Shown: in pieces, positions 23,797-35,257 of the stretch
Layout of the letters: each line of letters begins with the position of its first letter
Numbering within the stretch: the first letter of the stretch is position 1
From: Sabethes cyaneus
Lineage: Eukaryota; Arthropoda; Insecta; Diptera; Culicidae
DNA length: 64,000 nt
Direction of reading: 5' to 3'
Assembly (NCBI RefSeq): GCF_943734655.1
Contig: NC_071355.1
Span: forward strand, 69,197,449-69,261,448
Position numbers and translations under genes: made by a program
The notes under the pieces: model-generated
The model's input: only the letters and a program-made list of their open reading frames with translations
Database searches by the model: none
What the model was told of the DNA's origin: nothing

Positions 23797-24262
23797 ATTA
23801 TTATCTATAATATTTCTGAATTAAGTATTGCTCTACACTGTTAAATGATTCTACCTGTAAATTGGTCGGATTTAGTTAAAGCTAGGTTGAAACTACTCAA
23901 AATGCCCTTAAAGTGTACAAACTCAGATTTTGAATAGTTTTTCAACCAAAAAATTGGTAGTAGGAACTTACAAGTGCGTTATTTGTCATAGAGAATAATT
24001 CAATTATCGGCAGCAAGTAGCCAAAATTGGTTGAAATTTTTACCCAAAGTTTGAGTTTGTACACTTTAAGGGCATTTTGAGTAGTTTCAACCTAGCTTTA
24101 ACTAAATCTGACCTATTTACAGGTAGACTCATTTAAGAGTGTACCTCTTGTATTGACGGCACTCTCCCGTTGGTCCACTAAGAGCGCACCGGCTGGCAAC
24201 CCGGAAGCAATACTTAATTCAGCGATACTATAGATAATGATTAGCTCTACAAATATCCCACA
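23797..24262. mobile_element. Palindromic MITE, outer shell
   Basis: Outer arms of about 40 bp (CTGAATTAAGTATTGCT and its complement) enclose the inner element at 23834-24143. The right arm continues to about 24300 with TAGCTCTACAAAT, which matches the arms of the MITE at 45036-45425, so this is a relative of that family with a smaller palindrome inserted at its centre. The left end is cut by the adjoining family-D repeat. Confidence 0.55.
23834..24143. mobile_element. MITE with ~100-bp terminal inverted repeats
   Basis: Left arm 23834-23935 (TACACTGTTAAATGATTCTA...) and right arm 24042-24143 are reverse complements with few mismatches, including a long identical block around CTAGGTTGAAACTACTCAAA. 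Only about 105 bp separate the arms. There is no coding content. Transcripts would fold into a long hairpin. Confidence 0.85.
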
Positions 24263-24465
24263 CATAAATTTTTCAAACTTTACCTAGTGGCAATAGGATT
24301 GCTTTGCATTCCCGGATAGAAATGCATAACGAATATTACTTAATATAAAAACATTACGGTTACTATGCATTTTACTGTTTACAACACTTTATGCTGTAAC
24401 TTCACTGTACTGTTCCTGGAAATTTTGACGTAGGACTACGTCTTTCAGGAAGGTAGCTGGTATAG

Positions 24466-24595
24466 GGTGTCATTCCAAAAAATCTTTTTCGAAAAGTGGT
24501 CAGGTTTTGAACGCTAATAGCCTAGTGGTTTCCCGAACGATTTTCAATATTCTTATACCAATCGATTGGAAAATCTTCTAAGAATTGGCCCAAAT
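24466..24595 (+). repeat. Dispersed repeat B, copy 2
   Basis: Aligns with 3002-3145: TGTCATTCCAAAAAATC, GTCAGGTTTTGAACGCTAAT, TGGTTTCCCGAACGATTTTC, CCAATCGATTGGAAAATC. It leads into the tandem array at 24668. Confidence 0.6.
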
Positions 24596-24667
24596 GAAGA
24601 AAAGTATGGATTTCTGATGTTGAACTATTGGAAAATTGAAAATAATGAACCTATGTTTTACCAATTA

Positions 24668-24985
24668 CCAATTTGGTATCTGTGCTTGGGAAGTAAGCCA
24701 AAACAAGTCACCAAGCTCCCTCATTTCAACAAGATTTCTCAACACCGCGATTAAACCTAACCCATTTTGATGTCCTTGCTTGGGAAGTAATCCAGAAAGA
24801 GTGACAAAGCCCCCTGTGCCATCAGATTACGAACGCTATTAAACCTAGTCCAATTTGATGTCTGTGTTACGGAAGTGTGCCAGAAAAAATGACAAGTTCG
24901 TCGTCCCAACAGATCGCAAATTCTTTACTGCGAGACGATTAAACCTAGACGAATTTGACATCTGTGTTGGAAAAATGTGCTACAG
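24668..24985 (+). repeat. Tandem array, ~95-bp unit, about 3.3 copies
   Basis: Units begin near 24668, 24764, 24851 and 24950, with CCAATTTGATGTCTGTG, then TTGGGAAGTAAGCCA, then ATTAAACCTA. Units are diverged from one another. Noncoding; the 62-codon frame at 24566-24754 is incidental. Confidence 0.75.
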
Positions 24986-25151
24986 CTGTAGTGTTCGATT
25001 ATAATACGACTCTGGACATACTCATGCTTTCCGTTTCATTAGAAGTGTAGTGAAAAGATGTGCTGTTGATAAAATAGGATTGAATTGGTAAAATCCCTTC
25101 AACGTGGGGAACTATGCGTAATAAAAACAATCTTTAATTTCTGTAAGGTAG

Positions 25152-25255
25152 CAGAACCCTACTAGCACGGTTGTTACAAAGTAGTTGTGGTAACCGAATT
25201 ATGACTAATTTCAGTCGTAATCCGGTTGCTTCAACTAAATGGACCTAAAGTGTGC
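25152..25255. mobile_element. 104-bp hairpin MITE, copy 1
   Basis: Ends CCCTACTAGCAC and GTGCTACTTGGG are imperfect complements, and the centre is a second hairpin (ATTATGACT-loop-AGTCGTAAT). A second copy lies at 34597-34708. Confidence 0.65.
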
Positions 25256-27850
25256 TACTTGGGAAAAGCAATAGTTTATGTTCTTGATTTTGTTAAATTG
25301 TTTCCAAATGCACATAGAAATAACTCTGAAATCTTTTGATGACTGAACGTAACGCTACTACTTTGATAAATATTACATACAACGCATGTAGTATGTATAT
25401 ATGTTGCATATAGCATGTATACATGAAGAATCGAATAATTACAAGTATGGATTCATGCTACTACAAAGAGACTTACGTAGTCCTGCGTCACCTATATATG
25501 CGGTCGTGTCTTGTACACAACCCCTCTGACTTTTAAGGGTAGAATTTACAATTGACGGAGGGAACGATAGAAGACAGTAATGAAACAAAGAATCGATAGG
25601 ATCGATCACCCATATATCAGGTTATCTTGACAATAAACTAAAAAATCTAACAGATTGAAACCAGGCGTCAAGGGGAAAGAGCGAAACTTGTTTATGTCGA
25701 TGTACTGACCTCTAGTACCTACTAGTACTTATGAGCGATGAATGCAGCTTGAAAATCATAATAGTTCGAAGTCTGTCAAATTCCTTGTCATTATATGATA
25801 TCTTTTCAAAAACTTAAAATACTAATACTCCGACAGCTTACAATTTTATTTGCAGAATTTACCTTAAATTTCCCTTTCCCTTTCCCTTTAAATTTCATTG
25901 TAAAATAGTGTAAAACTTACAGTGAATGTACCACAAAGCTCACTGGTTTTGGTTTTTATTTGTATGGGAAAAAGCCGAAAAACTTAGTGTAACAGCACTT
26001 AATCATCCCCTTATTCGCTGTAAAATTGGCGGTTTCCATTAAAATTTACTGTGAAAACAGCGATATTTATGGTAACTTCAGCGTAACTTTTTTTTCACTG
26101 TTTCAATGTGATTTTTCGAAGTTTTTCGATGTTTTGTAACAGTGAAATTCAATGTTTTTTCACTATACATTTTTATTCGGGTTGTTTTGCAAGACATACA
26201 GGCTTTGTGGAATTTAACAACGATGAGTCAAAGAATCATTATATGCAATGCATATATAAATTATAGGAGATCCGCTATTTTCTTTTATCCAGGTATATTG
26301 TTCCAACAAAGAATTTTGTGATCGACAGTCTGCGTATTGTCTTCACATGTCGACTATCATCATTACGTTCTTTTCAAAAGTGAAATTCTTCACCACTCCA
26401 TACGAGTCAGCAATCGCACTCATCAAATTATCACTAATGGTCAAGCTCATTGCCTTCACTCATAGGGTTCGATACGTAGGAAAAGCAAACGAACGGGCCC
26501 ATTTATTTCCCATTTACGACACCATTGCTGCAGAAAAGATTCAGTGGCAATGTTCAGTGGTCGCAAAATTTCTTTTCCCAGCATTCATCGGTTGGGGCTC
26601 TTAACAGTAAAGAAAAGGCTCTTCAACTTTCCACTATCAACGTCCTTTGCCGAATGAAGCGAAATGGACAACCGCAGCCAATCTGCAAAAATGATATTTC
26701 CTCTGTATTGGAAACGGCACACAGCCGATGGAAATTGCTCTTTTCGCCAATAATGCCGTTCCGTTCCGAGTGGGTCCGTAATTATGGCGCTTGATTTCGC
26801 TTGCAAACTTGCAAGCAATGCAGTTTACACAACCAACCAAATCAGTCTATTCGATTCGCGATTGCATAATTCTAATATGAGTTTGAATGCAACCACCACC
26901 AACTTTCAATAAATCATCCATTGATTTACTCATAACTGCTCGCGCTTCTGACGCTGAAGAACGTGCTGTTCAAACAAGATAACACTTGTTGGATGGAAAA
27001 TGCTATTACGCCGCCCCCTACTTGAGAGGTTGTCTGCAACCCGCCCACTTCACTCTGTAGGACCGCGCCTAGCTGCGCAACAGTTAGCAGGCGGCTGTTC
27101 GTATAAGTACCGATAATTGAATTTTGTAAATGATCTTCTCTTTTTTTCAAGTTCTGTGGGAACTTACCGAACCGTTTCGGCCTCCAGCTGGAATCGATGG
27201 ATATTCTAAACATATAGTCATGAGTGGTTTGTTTGCATTTCATTCCTCTCGCTTATCAAGTAGGTAATGTGGTAATGATTTTACATTTAGTTGCTCAAGT
27301 ATCAGTAATCAGATTCTTGTGGATGTTAGAATCAGAAGTTATGTTTACAACTTATAATTTGTCTCAGTGACTGAAAGGTGACACGTGCTCAAAAACATGT
27401 GTTCGAAAACTTGCCCAACCATTATATTTGTCAAATCGCATTAGCCCCACGTACAGTGTGCCACAGTAAAACAAAAAGACTGCATGTGGTAGCATTCCGT
27501 AGGAGCTTTTTTTTGCTGCTCCACGTTACGCATATTACCAAGCAAAAAAACATATCAAGAAATAATCTTGTAACACGTGAGCTCTAACATCAAGTCCATC
27601 CACCTGACTGAGTCTAGCTGGGATCACTCACAGAGGCGGCAGTGTATTTTCTTACATATTTAAAACAATGAAGCACGAACGGGACTACCTTCCAACTCCA
27701 AGTACTGGGGGGTACCTACGCACCGTGGCAGAAGGTACGGCGAACCGAGCACGAACATTGACCTTCACTGGTCGCGGTACTGGAGCGCGTCCTAGATTGC
27801 TATAGTTTTAGCGGCAAACATGGTCGCTAAACTTGATTGAAAGGCCCGGC
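25256..27850. other. No gene recognised
   Basis: A CCCTTT tract lies at 25869-25889. Frames at 26347-26604, 26525-26794 and 26926-27243 carry no motif I recognise and overlap one another on both strands. No splice pair is convincing. Confidence 0.35.
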
Positions 27851-27852
27851 AA

Positions 27853-27910
27853 CCAGTGCAGTACAATGCAGTGCAAAGGCACTGCAATGCAATGCAGTGC
27901 AGTGCAGTGA
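27853..27910 (+). repeat. TGCAG/TGCAAT microsatellite
   Basis: Compound five-base tandem repeat (CAGTGCAGTACAATGCAGTG...), similar to the short GCACT run at 19677-19698. 27911-28259 has no recognisable feature. Confidence 0.85.
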
Positions 27911-28265
27911 ATCGATCTATGTTCCACATCAGAAGAACATTATTTTTTATTTCTTATTTCTTATTTCAAACAAATCGTATTGTAATCCATCTTAGTAACT
28001 GCATGGCCAGTGAGCTGAACGGCTGTTAGGATGATGCAATTTTTTTTTCAAATGGTGCTGAAAACATTAATTTCATATAATTTATATCAAACAGTTATTT
28101 GAACCTGAGCAAGATGGATTGAAAGGTTCAAGTTCCTTTCAACTTTTAGCATAATTATGATACAGCAGTGGAGTTATTTTTGAGTTAGTGCTTGTCATCG
28201 GTTGGGATGAAGCTCAGAAAATTGATTGTAAATAAGGTTTTTCACTTCAATAAACCGAAGGAATT

Positions 28266-28555
28266 CTTTGATTGGCTTCTGTATTTTGGGATACGCATCA
28301 AATTTTGCTTATCCACTTTCTAGCGAAGAACGATATGATCAACATCAACTACTACTGTATTGCCTTGACGTATCGATTAAGTGGTTCATTGAAGCCTCAC
28401 GTTGCAAAGAAAAAATCATTGCTTCACCAAGAAGATAATGTACCAATCCACAAACAGATAAACATGAAATCGATGATGAATTTGAATGATTTACAATTCA
28501 AATTATTTCTACAAGCCATATATTCACCGGATCCATCTACATCTTATTGAAGCCT
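28266..28555 (+). pseudogene. mariner transposase, C-terminal catalytic fragment
   Basis: The frame reads VFWDTHQILLIHFLAKND, INYYCIALTYRL, VAKKKSLLHQEDNVPIHK and AIYSPDPSTSY. These match the mariner consensus order S[VI]FWD..G, the HQDNAP.H block with the second catalytic Asp, and PYSPDLAPSDY with the third. The sequence is cut at the SDY box and the N-terminal DNA-binding half is absent. NAPCH has become NVPIH. It is a dead fragment bordered on the right by an RTE-like tail. Confidence 0.85.
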
Positions 28556-28564
28556 CGTCGTGAT

Positions 28565-29018
28565 ATTTCTCAGTTGTCCTAATTAACTTACTTACTTTAC
28601 TTTCTTGACGGCAATCGACGCTTATTGAATCTGGGCCGAATTTAGGAGTTGTCTCCACGCTTATCCACGCTCCAGTCACCCCTGACATCCGCTGTTCTAG
28701 CATCCTCGTCAACAGCGCTCATCCAACGGATAAGGGGTCTGGTGTTGAAGTCGTCGGCCTCTGTCGGGATCTCTGCTAAATAATGTTATTGCTGGTCTCT
28801 TATCCGGCATCCTTGCTACGTGACCAGTCCACTATAGGCTGCCGTGTTTTATTCGCTTTACAATATCCGCATCTTTGTATACTTGGTAAATTTCGTGGTT
28901 CATGCACCTGCGCCTGACTTCTTTGTCGAATATGCCGCCAAGAATTGATCGCAGGATCTTGCGCTCAAAAACACCAAAAGCTCGTCGGTTGCTCTCCACG
29001 CTTCGTGGCCTTAGAGTA
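28565..29018 (-). pseudogene. RTE-like retrotransposon 3' fragment (subfamily 2)
   Basis: Minus-strand pieces encode RAFGVFERKILRSILGG, RRRCMNHEIYQVYKDADI, WTGHVARMPDKRPAI and FSRDPDRGRRL, the C-terminal region that follows the reverse transcriptase. The 3' end is an AAGTAAGTAAGTTAATTAGG-type tail, on the plus strand at about 28580-28600. The related continuation, about 29793-29850, lies beyond a DNA element. Truncated and frame-broken. Confidence 0.8.
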
Positions 29019-29019
29019 C

Positions 29020-29789
29020 CACTGCACAGTAGTTCAAAAGAGCGAAAAGTGGAACTTTTTTCCTAGTGTTTTTTACTTTAAAAATTGGTTTTTCATACTT
29101 AGCTTTTCTTAGTTGCATTTTACAAGAATACAATGTTCTAGGTAATTATCGAAGCACTCAAAATGCACGTTTTTGCAGAAGACCGCAAATCTCTTGGACC
29201 TTTACTTGCTAATTTATCGCATCCATAGCTTCACGAGCCCATGGGGTAAAATGGGGCAAACGTATATGAAATCAGCGCTTCATCTCAAAGCTTAAGTCGA
29301 GTACTATAAACTTGTATGGGTTCCGCTTGTCCCCAACCACTCAAATGAGAGTACGGCAAGCATACGTTTTATGTGTTTTGCGTTCGCTATAGGCTCGATA
29401 CACGTCCATTCTTTTGTGTTAGTTGATAGACACAAGGTTTCTTCAGCAAAGTTATAGAAAATATAAAGGCAAACAACTTTGCTAAAGAAATAACATTTCT
29501 ATCACTATCGAGTCCAGGGCTATAGAGAATTTTCTTTTAGTTCTTCAGCAAAGTTGCTTGTTTTTACATTATTTACAACACTGCCGAAGAAACTATGTCT
29601 ATATTTCCTAACACAAAAAAGTAATTTTTTCATTTTCATTATAGTAAGCAAAGACTAACTTTTGACAGTTTTAGGCTAAGGGGGATATTCATACGAACAA
29701 AAGTGCTGAAGACCATAAATGATGAAATAAAACCAAAAGAAACTAGGAAAAAAGTTCCGCTTTTCGCCCGTTTGGACCACTGTGCACTG
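29020..29789. mobile_element. DNA element with ~60-bp terminal inverted repeats
   Basis: Left end CACTGCACAGTAGTTCAAAA and right end (complement) CAGTGCACAGTGGTCCAAAC continue as a match through GCGAAAAG.GGAACTTTTTTC. The element splits an RTE-like fragment. The interior is noncoding, with repeated TTCAGCAAAGTT blocks. The ends look hAT-like (CAGTG), but I could not define a matching target duplication. Confidence 0.7.
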
Positions 29790-30340
29790 GGAGAAGTAGC
29801 TTGTAGGGCGCGAGGTTCGTATGGATTTGCAGGCTACGTAATTCATAGTAGGCCCTTGTCAAAAACTCAACTGGTTTGGATACTGATTCTTTTGATTGTG
29901 GTACGTCTGTTCAGCTTGATAAGGTTTATGCGAATAAGGGTGTTGGCTGTTATATACCCGTTATAAAATACGTTCAGTGCCCGAAGGCAAACATGATTTT
30001 GAAATGAGTGACAAAGGCCTACAGGATCCTTTCGCTCGATCTATAAAAACTGAGTGATAAGATAGATCTATGATGATGGATGATGCATTGGATGTGATCT
30101 CACTTTTGATAATGCTAGGGTGCTTCTATTTATTCCTAACACAGCCGGCCACTGTATCTAATTTAAGCAAAAAACATCGTAATTCTAATTCACTTGTAAT
30201 TCTTCATAATTACTAATCATTATTACTACAAAAGTTCAATTCAATGGACAAAGTAGTCTAAGTCCCCCTTAACAAAAGAAATCACTATTCAAGGTCTCAA
30301 AGATCCAAGGAAGGTTGATCATCGTTACTAACAGGTACGT
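29790..30340. other. RTE remnant then no recognised feature
   Basis: 29793-29850 resembles the RTE-like sequence at 51600-51640 (ATTTGCAGGCTACG). The remainder, where a 3' LTR of the BEL/Pao element might be expected, has no match to the other side of that element. Confidence 0.35.
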
Positions 30341-31200
30341 CTATTTGTGACACACTGCACGTTTGTTCGACCATGTGACCGATCGGTTCGACGCTGGAGT
30401 GAACACTTCAAGATCTTTAGGGTCAGTAGACAACCTGGTGAGTGATCTAGAGTTTAGACATCTCTCAATCTGGACTTGTAGTGTCTCGAAATCGTCCTTG
30501 CAAAGGAATGTGGTTTGAGGTATGTGTTGAACGACTTCACTTCTTACATGTTTTGAGCAGCAAGGCGGTATAAATTTGTACTGCATTTCTTCCTCCAGGC
30601 AGTACGAAACTACGGCATGTTGATGTTGCTGAGATTTGAATTGGTTTAGAAGTTTGGCTAGCGCTCGGGAAGCTCCATCAAAATTCTTCTCATTGTCGCA
30701 GGCAAGGATTGCTGGTTTCGATCACCGTATGATAAACCGCTTCAGGGCAGAGATAAATGCATCGGTGGTTAGGTTAGCCATCAATTCAATGTGTCACTTT
30801 TGTAGACAGACATACAAAAACTGCTATGTAGCATTTTACCAGAGGTGTTTCGTGGCCGACATGACGGTAGAATAACATACCACAAAAGTCAACGCCGGGT
30901 TTTAAAAACGTTCGCTGGGAAGATCACCCATCAACTGCTCCTGGACGGTAGGCTTCCTCTCAGTGATCAAAACTGTTCCCGCAGGCTAGCGAAAAGAAGC
31001 TGGGGTTCAGCATGTAGGAGCTTTTGGTGATAGTGGATGACCATCATTTCCGTAAACAGACGGTTGGCAGGAAGGATTATTAGATGGTTTCAGCTTTCTG
31101 GAATAGGTACGTTATGCAGGTGGCCATCTACCCTAAGAATTCGATCTTCCAGAAAAGGTGTCAGATTTTTGTAATTTGGAGTTGCGGGTAACTTCTCCAT
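30341..31200 (-). pseudogene. BEL/Pao integrase domain
   Basis: Minus-strand pieces, N to C: a zinc-binding-type start near 31100 (LHNVPIPESR, HYHQKLLHAG), then KCYIAVFVCLSTKVTH, LTTDAFISALKRFI and ILACDNEKNFDGASRAL (core), then YKFIPPCCS and QIERCLNSRSLTRLSTDPKDLEVFTP (30341-30586). The integrase inserts cDNA into chromosomes. Stops and shifts break it throughout. It is the 3'-most part of the pol region on this strand. Confidence 0.8.
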
Positions 31201-31344
31201 GAGTGGTTATCGCTTTTTTTTTTGTATCAGCCAAAGACTCGTTTTGGGCGATACTAACGAGTACTTTCCGGGCTTCCGTTAGTTGACAGGTACGGAGAAA
31301 TCTAGTCTGTCGGATACTCGTTGTTTGCAGTTCTGAGCAAATCT

Positions 31345-31950
31345 CTAGATATATACCACTAGTGAGCCCAATTTAGCGTACGATGATTGTAGACTGAAGA
31401 AGGGATTTGGAGTTCTGAGTTGCATGGGTAGTGCTACTGTATGTTCTTTGAGTTCGTCAACAGGCAATTCTTCAGATGAGATGCGATCCAGCGGGGGCCT
31501 AAATCGGTTAGGCCATTCCACCATATCGTACAGGTTGTGAGTTCTGCCGGTAACATTCCGCGGGATATTATATCCTCCGGGTTCTCCGAACCTGGAACAT
31601 GAAGCCCACATTCCATCAGTAGTTAGGTGTAGTGTTTCTGAAACTCCGTTGGCTAGTGGTCTTCCAGCGGGACGGAGCGGCAGCACTATCATAGAATCGG
31701 TCCAGCAAAAGCGCTTCATAGAGATGGTAATAACTCTAGTGGAGCTAGACAGATTTTCTTCTGCCGTCGAGTGTTTTCCAATGGTGCTAGCAAAGACTTC
31801 GAAGTTAGTAGTTGAACCGAAATTTCCCCGTTAGGGGATACCGCTCGTAAATATACACAGGCCCCGTTGACTCGTTCTGACGCATAGTAGAATTCAAGTG
31901 CTTCTATATGGGTTCTATATGGGCGTTAACAACTAGAATTACCCATCATA
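31345..31950 (-). pseudogene. BEL/Pao RNase H/connection region
   Basis: 31345-31719 reads FCWTDSMIVL, the catalytic TDS-type start of the later RNase H part. The overlapping frame 31434-31616 gives HVPGSENPEDIISRGMLPAEL and WWNGLTDL, closely matching the Pao motif VPG..NPADI.SRG. The two are in different frames, so at least one indel separates them. Confidence 0.75.
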
Positions 31951-31968
31951 CGACAGAGATCTTTTCGA

Positions 31969-32890
31969 TTACGGTATGATCAGATCGAAACTGCAGCCAA
32001 GGCTTCTTCCAAGGCACGATTGCTTCGCCACAAATCCTGAACGAACAGTTTGGCAATTACTACATATAACCGGTCCAAGTAATCCTGGCGGGTCACACAA
32101 GCTAGCAGTATCGGAGGCGAAAACCCTTTTATTGAGGGGGAGATTGTCTTTCCAATTGGGAACATGGAAAGCAAAGACATCGGCTGCCGGCTGCCACTTC
32201 AATCCTAAAGTTTTGATCGAAGCTCCAAGGTCCAGCCCTAGCACATTGCGTTCATCTCCTAGTGCTTCGGGAATGTGGAAAAGAATCTCGAGAGAATCGA
32301 ATGACCTTTTTCTCAGCTGAAATCTCGCTGAACCTGGAGGAGTTGATGGCACAATAGTTTTCTGGATTCGACATCGTTGCATCCCGTAAGCAAATCATCC
32401 ATATAGAAGTCTTTGTCGACTACTTCTGCCGCATAAGGGTGTAACTGTTGACCTATCTTGGAGAGTTCTTGCAAGCAGCGAGTGGCCTGGTAGGGTGCTG
32501 CAGAGGTACCGTAAGTCACCGTTGTTAGCTCGAAGATTTGAATCGCCTCAGTAAGATCATCTCGCCAAAGAATCCGCATTGATAGGAACGATGCATCAAA
32601 ATTTGCCGATACGTTTTTTTTTCTTTATCGGCAATAAAAACGTATCGATGAATTCGGAAACGTTGGATTAGGGTGACCAAGTCATATTGTACAACTGGCC
32701 CGACCATCAGCGTATTGTTAAGCGAAATACCAGTCTCAGTGACGCAAGATGCGTCGAAGCCGACGCTACGTCGTCAAGCTAAATATCAGGCCGTTCAACA
32801 CAGTGTTGTGGAATGTAGTAGGGTAGGGAATGTACAGGGTTGGCTGCAAAAGGAGTATGCGGATTTAAGTTTGTGGTTAGCTTGTAAATG
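31969..32890 (-). pseudogene. BEL/Pao reverse transcriptase
   Basis: In order on the minus strand: FDASCVTETGISLNNTLMVG, VQYDLVTLIQRFRIHRYVFI (32525-32800), then RILWRDDLTEAIQIFELTTV, PYQATRCLQELS and the catalytic YMDD at 32394-32405 followed by LLTG. Then TLGLKWQPAADVFAF, KRVFASDTASLCDPPGLLGP and a WRSNRALEE-like end (31969-32382). The motif order is that of Pao-type RT. Frames change at about 32580 and 32310, so the enzyme is dead. Confidence 0.9.
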
Positions 32891-32991
32891 GCGCTCCAAC
32901 TACAGAAAACGGTGCTTGGCAATTTCGTATGAGTCTCCTAAAAAAGACTAGTTGGAGATAGAGAGAACAGAGACTGCTAGATAGAGTCATT

Positions 32992-33765
32992 GGCAGAGAT
33001 GCCAATGTTCCTGATTGTTCAGGATTATCCAGATTTTTGGTGCATTTCCTGATTCCGGAAAAGTCGCTCTTTTATCCTGATTTTGCAAAAAAAATCGATT
33101 TTTCCTGATGTTTATACATTTGAACTAAAAACCTGCAGAAACTCAACCCTCATTTCTCTACTCTCCACTGTTATACTCTAGTGGAGTCTATGGCTATTTT
33201 TCTATAACTCTTCACTTTGAGGTCACTGTCGTTTAGCTGCCGAAATTGAACCTTGCGAAGATGAAACCAGAAACGTCAATGCCGTCAATGCCAAAACGTC
33301 AACGTCAACTTTAACTCGGTATATCTCGGGACTCTGGCAATAAAGAAAATCACTGTTTTCAGCCAGGCTGATCTGCGAACCAAGATCTTTCAATCGGTAG
33401 ACAAAGTTTCATAAGTTTTTCGCCAAGTGGCGTTAGTATTCGAGTGAATTTCGTACTTCATTTTATTTTCTTTATTTAACGTCAACGAGCAGTCTTCTTG
33501 AAGTGTATGGGAAAAGCCGATTTGAGTTGACAACGTTCTGTTTTACCTTGCCTATGAATCAAAGTTGCCGCGAGTAACGAAAGGATTAGGACGTCCATTT
33601 TCATTCCAAATTCCGTGTAATTACGATTGTGGTAGATAAGAATTTTTAGTATGAAAATGTATGCATATTACTTTCCTAAAACAATTGATACAAAAGTCCT
33701 GAATTATCCTGATTTTTATTTCCTCTGCATCCTGAGTTCTGAGAAAAATTTCTGGCATCTCTACC
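32992..33765. mobile_element. Inverted-repeat DNA element in the BEL/Pao copy
   Basis: Ends GGCAGAGATGCCA (32992-33004) and TGGCATCTCTACC (33753-33765) are complements apart from one base, followed by looser sub-terminal symmetry of TTCCTGAT/ATCCTGA motifs. The interior is noncoding. It separates the gag-like from the pol-like part of the BEL/Pao copy. I could not identify a target duplication. Confidence 0.65.
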
Positions 33766-33799
33766 TGCGACCAAACTATCATTTATAGAAAGGTGCGTA

Positions 33800-34430
33800 T
33801 AACTTGCAATGCAAATTGAAAACGACGCTCAAATTAAAAGTTAAATTTTGGAGTTTTGAACGCCAATTATAATTGAACTATAATTTTAATGTATGCATTG
33901 GAGTTGTATCTTCCATTTCTAGAAAGGTTCGGCAGGAGAACATTAGGTTGAAGAGAGTTATGTGCATCGTTCCCACTTACTCCGTATTCCCACTTGCCCC
34001 GGGGTACCTTACTCCATCTATCTGTATTTATGTTCATCTTCTGGATCATTTGTAGGTTTCGATCAAAATCATCGATGAACCGAAATAGAAAATCATAATT
34101 TTCTCGCTTCCGGGGTTTCACCGAGAAAGCGTCTAAGTGGATTTTGACAACCAATTTCTAGTTATCTTCTTTGGTCCAAGATGTAACAAGACAAGAAAAT
34201 ATATCGAAGTCTGATAGGTTAGGGTTGGAATCAATAAGACTTTTAAACGTATTCGGAAAGACAGCCACTTGGTGACTGACCCATCAAAGGAAGGAAGCTT
34301 TACTTCCGGGAGCCTTATCCTAACCATCGACTGAGCTAGAGTAGATATCGTACTAGCACGAATCTCGGCGGTAGTGGCGAGTACGGTCACCTTGCGTTCA
34401 GCATTAATCAATAACCCTTTCGCCCTCACA
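33800..34430 (-). pseudogene. BEL/Pao gag-like region
   Basis: 34133-34429 reads VRIRLPEVKLPSFDGSVTKW and LSFRIRLKVLLI, matching the LPE..LP.FDG....W..F segment of BEL/Pao gag (DUF1759-type). Downstream pieces (33867-34154) are less clear. The protease and the front of RT expected between gag and pol are mostly missing, so the element has a deletion besides the insertion at 32992. Confidence 0.75.
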
Positions 34431-34596
34431 TAATCCTTCTCGAACTGCTCGCGTGATTTACGACTGGCTTCGTCTTGAGCATCCGCATCTTTGGAATAGG
34501 GATCGTGCTGTAAATCTATCTGCAGACGGATTTTAGGAAATAAAAGTTCTTCTAAACAATCCTTCCACCCTGAGAATTGCCCTTGATCACGATTCT

Positions 34597-34708
34597 CACC
34601 CTACCAGCATAGTCGTTGCAAACTAGTTGTGGCAACCGGATTATGACTAATTTTAGTCGTAAATAAGTTTCGGCAACCGTAAGTGCGTAAAATGTGCTAC
34701 TTAGGCCT
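34597..34708. mobile_element. Hairpin MITE, copy 2
   Basis: Matches 25152-25255: TAGTTGTGGCAACCGGATTA, TGACTAATTTTAGTCGTAA, and GTGCTACTTAGG at the right end. Flanks differ from copy 1, so both are mobile copies. 34709-34959, where a 5' LTR could lie, shows nothing recognisable. Confidence 0.6.
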
Positions 34709-34959
34709 TGAGCCCTCCACAATTTACGTTGTTTAGCGTATCGAAACAGAAACGTTCTTGTTCGCACAATGGTCTTAAATCATCCAGCAAGGCGAAGAAT
34801 TTTTATTTTTACCGATAGCTCACTGCTCTATATCACAACCGCTACCTTGTGTTAGTCCAGCTAGCCTCAATTCAACACAAAATTTTATCCATTCGATACA
34901 GTAAAATACAAGTTAATGGCGTTGAAGTGTAGCACAAACATTAGAGGGCCCAGGTGGTC

Positions 34960-35044
34960 TTCTTGTGTGGGGATTCCGTAGCCGCCAGGTCTGCTTTGAC
35001 GTGGGTTCGACTCTTAGTAGTAGAATCAAGGCTATTCAATGTCA
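34960..35044 (+). repeat. tRNA-like SINE head, family B
   Basis: CCGTAGCCGCCAGG (A-box side) and GTGGGTTCGACTCTTAGTAG (B-box), then ATTCAATGTCAAAG, match the head of the SINE at 3621-4765 on the opposite strand. No body follows in this orientation; it is cut off by the next element. Confidence 0.6.
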
Positions 35045-35257
35045 AAGAACTTTTTTCTTTTTCATGTGTGGACTCATCGCTGCGACCTGTACAATTGTGA
35101 TCGGCCGGGTGTTTGGTATAATCTGTAATGCATTTCCTTTTGCTCCAATCCTCGTTCTTATTTCTAATGCTGTCTCTAATTATAGTCATCTCTAGCATTC
35201 AGTACGAACGCAGGGTAATCAGTGTCTTGAGAATAATAAACCCTTGCTTGATTAAAC
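35045..35257 (-). repeat. SINE family B body, headless
   Basis: On the minus strand, GGGTTTATTATTCTCAAG near 35240 leads through CTATAATTAGAGACAGC and GGTCGCAGCGATGAGTCC to an A-rich tail (T-rich at 35050-35062 on plus). It corresponds to the body of the SINE at 3621-4765. The tRNA head is missing at its right end, while an inverted head lies at its left. Confidence 0.6.

Noticed and set aside
29790..34960. LTRs of the BEL/Pao element
   Set aside because: Compared 29850-30340 with 34709-34960; no convincing direct repeat was found.
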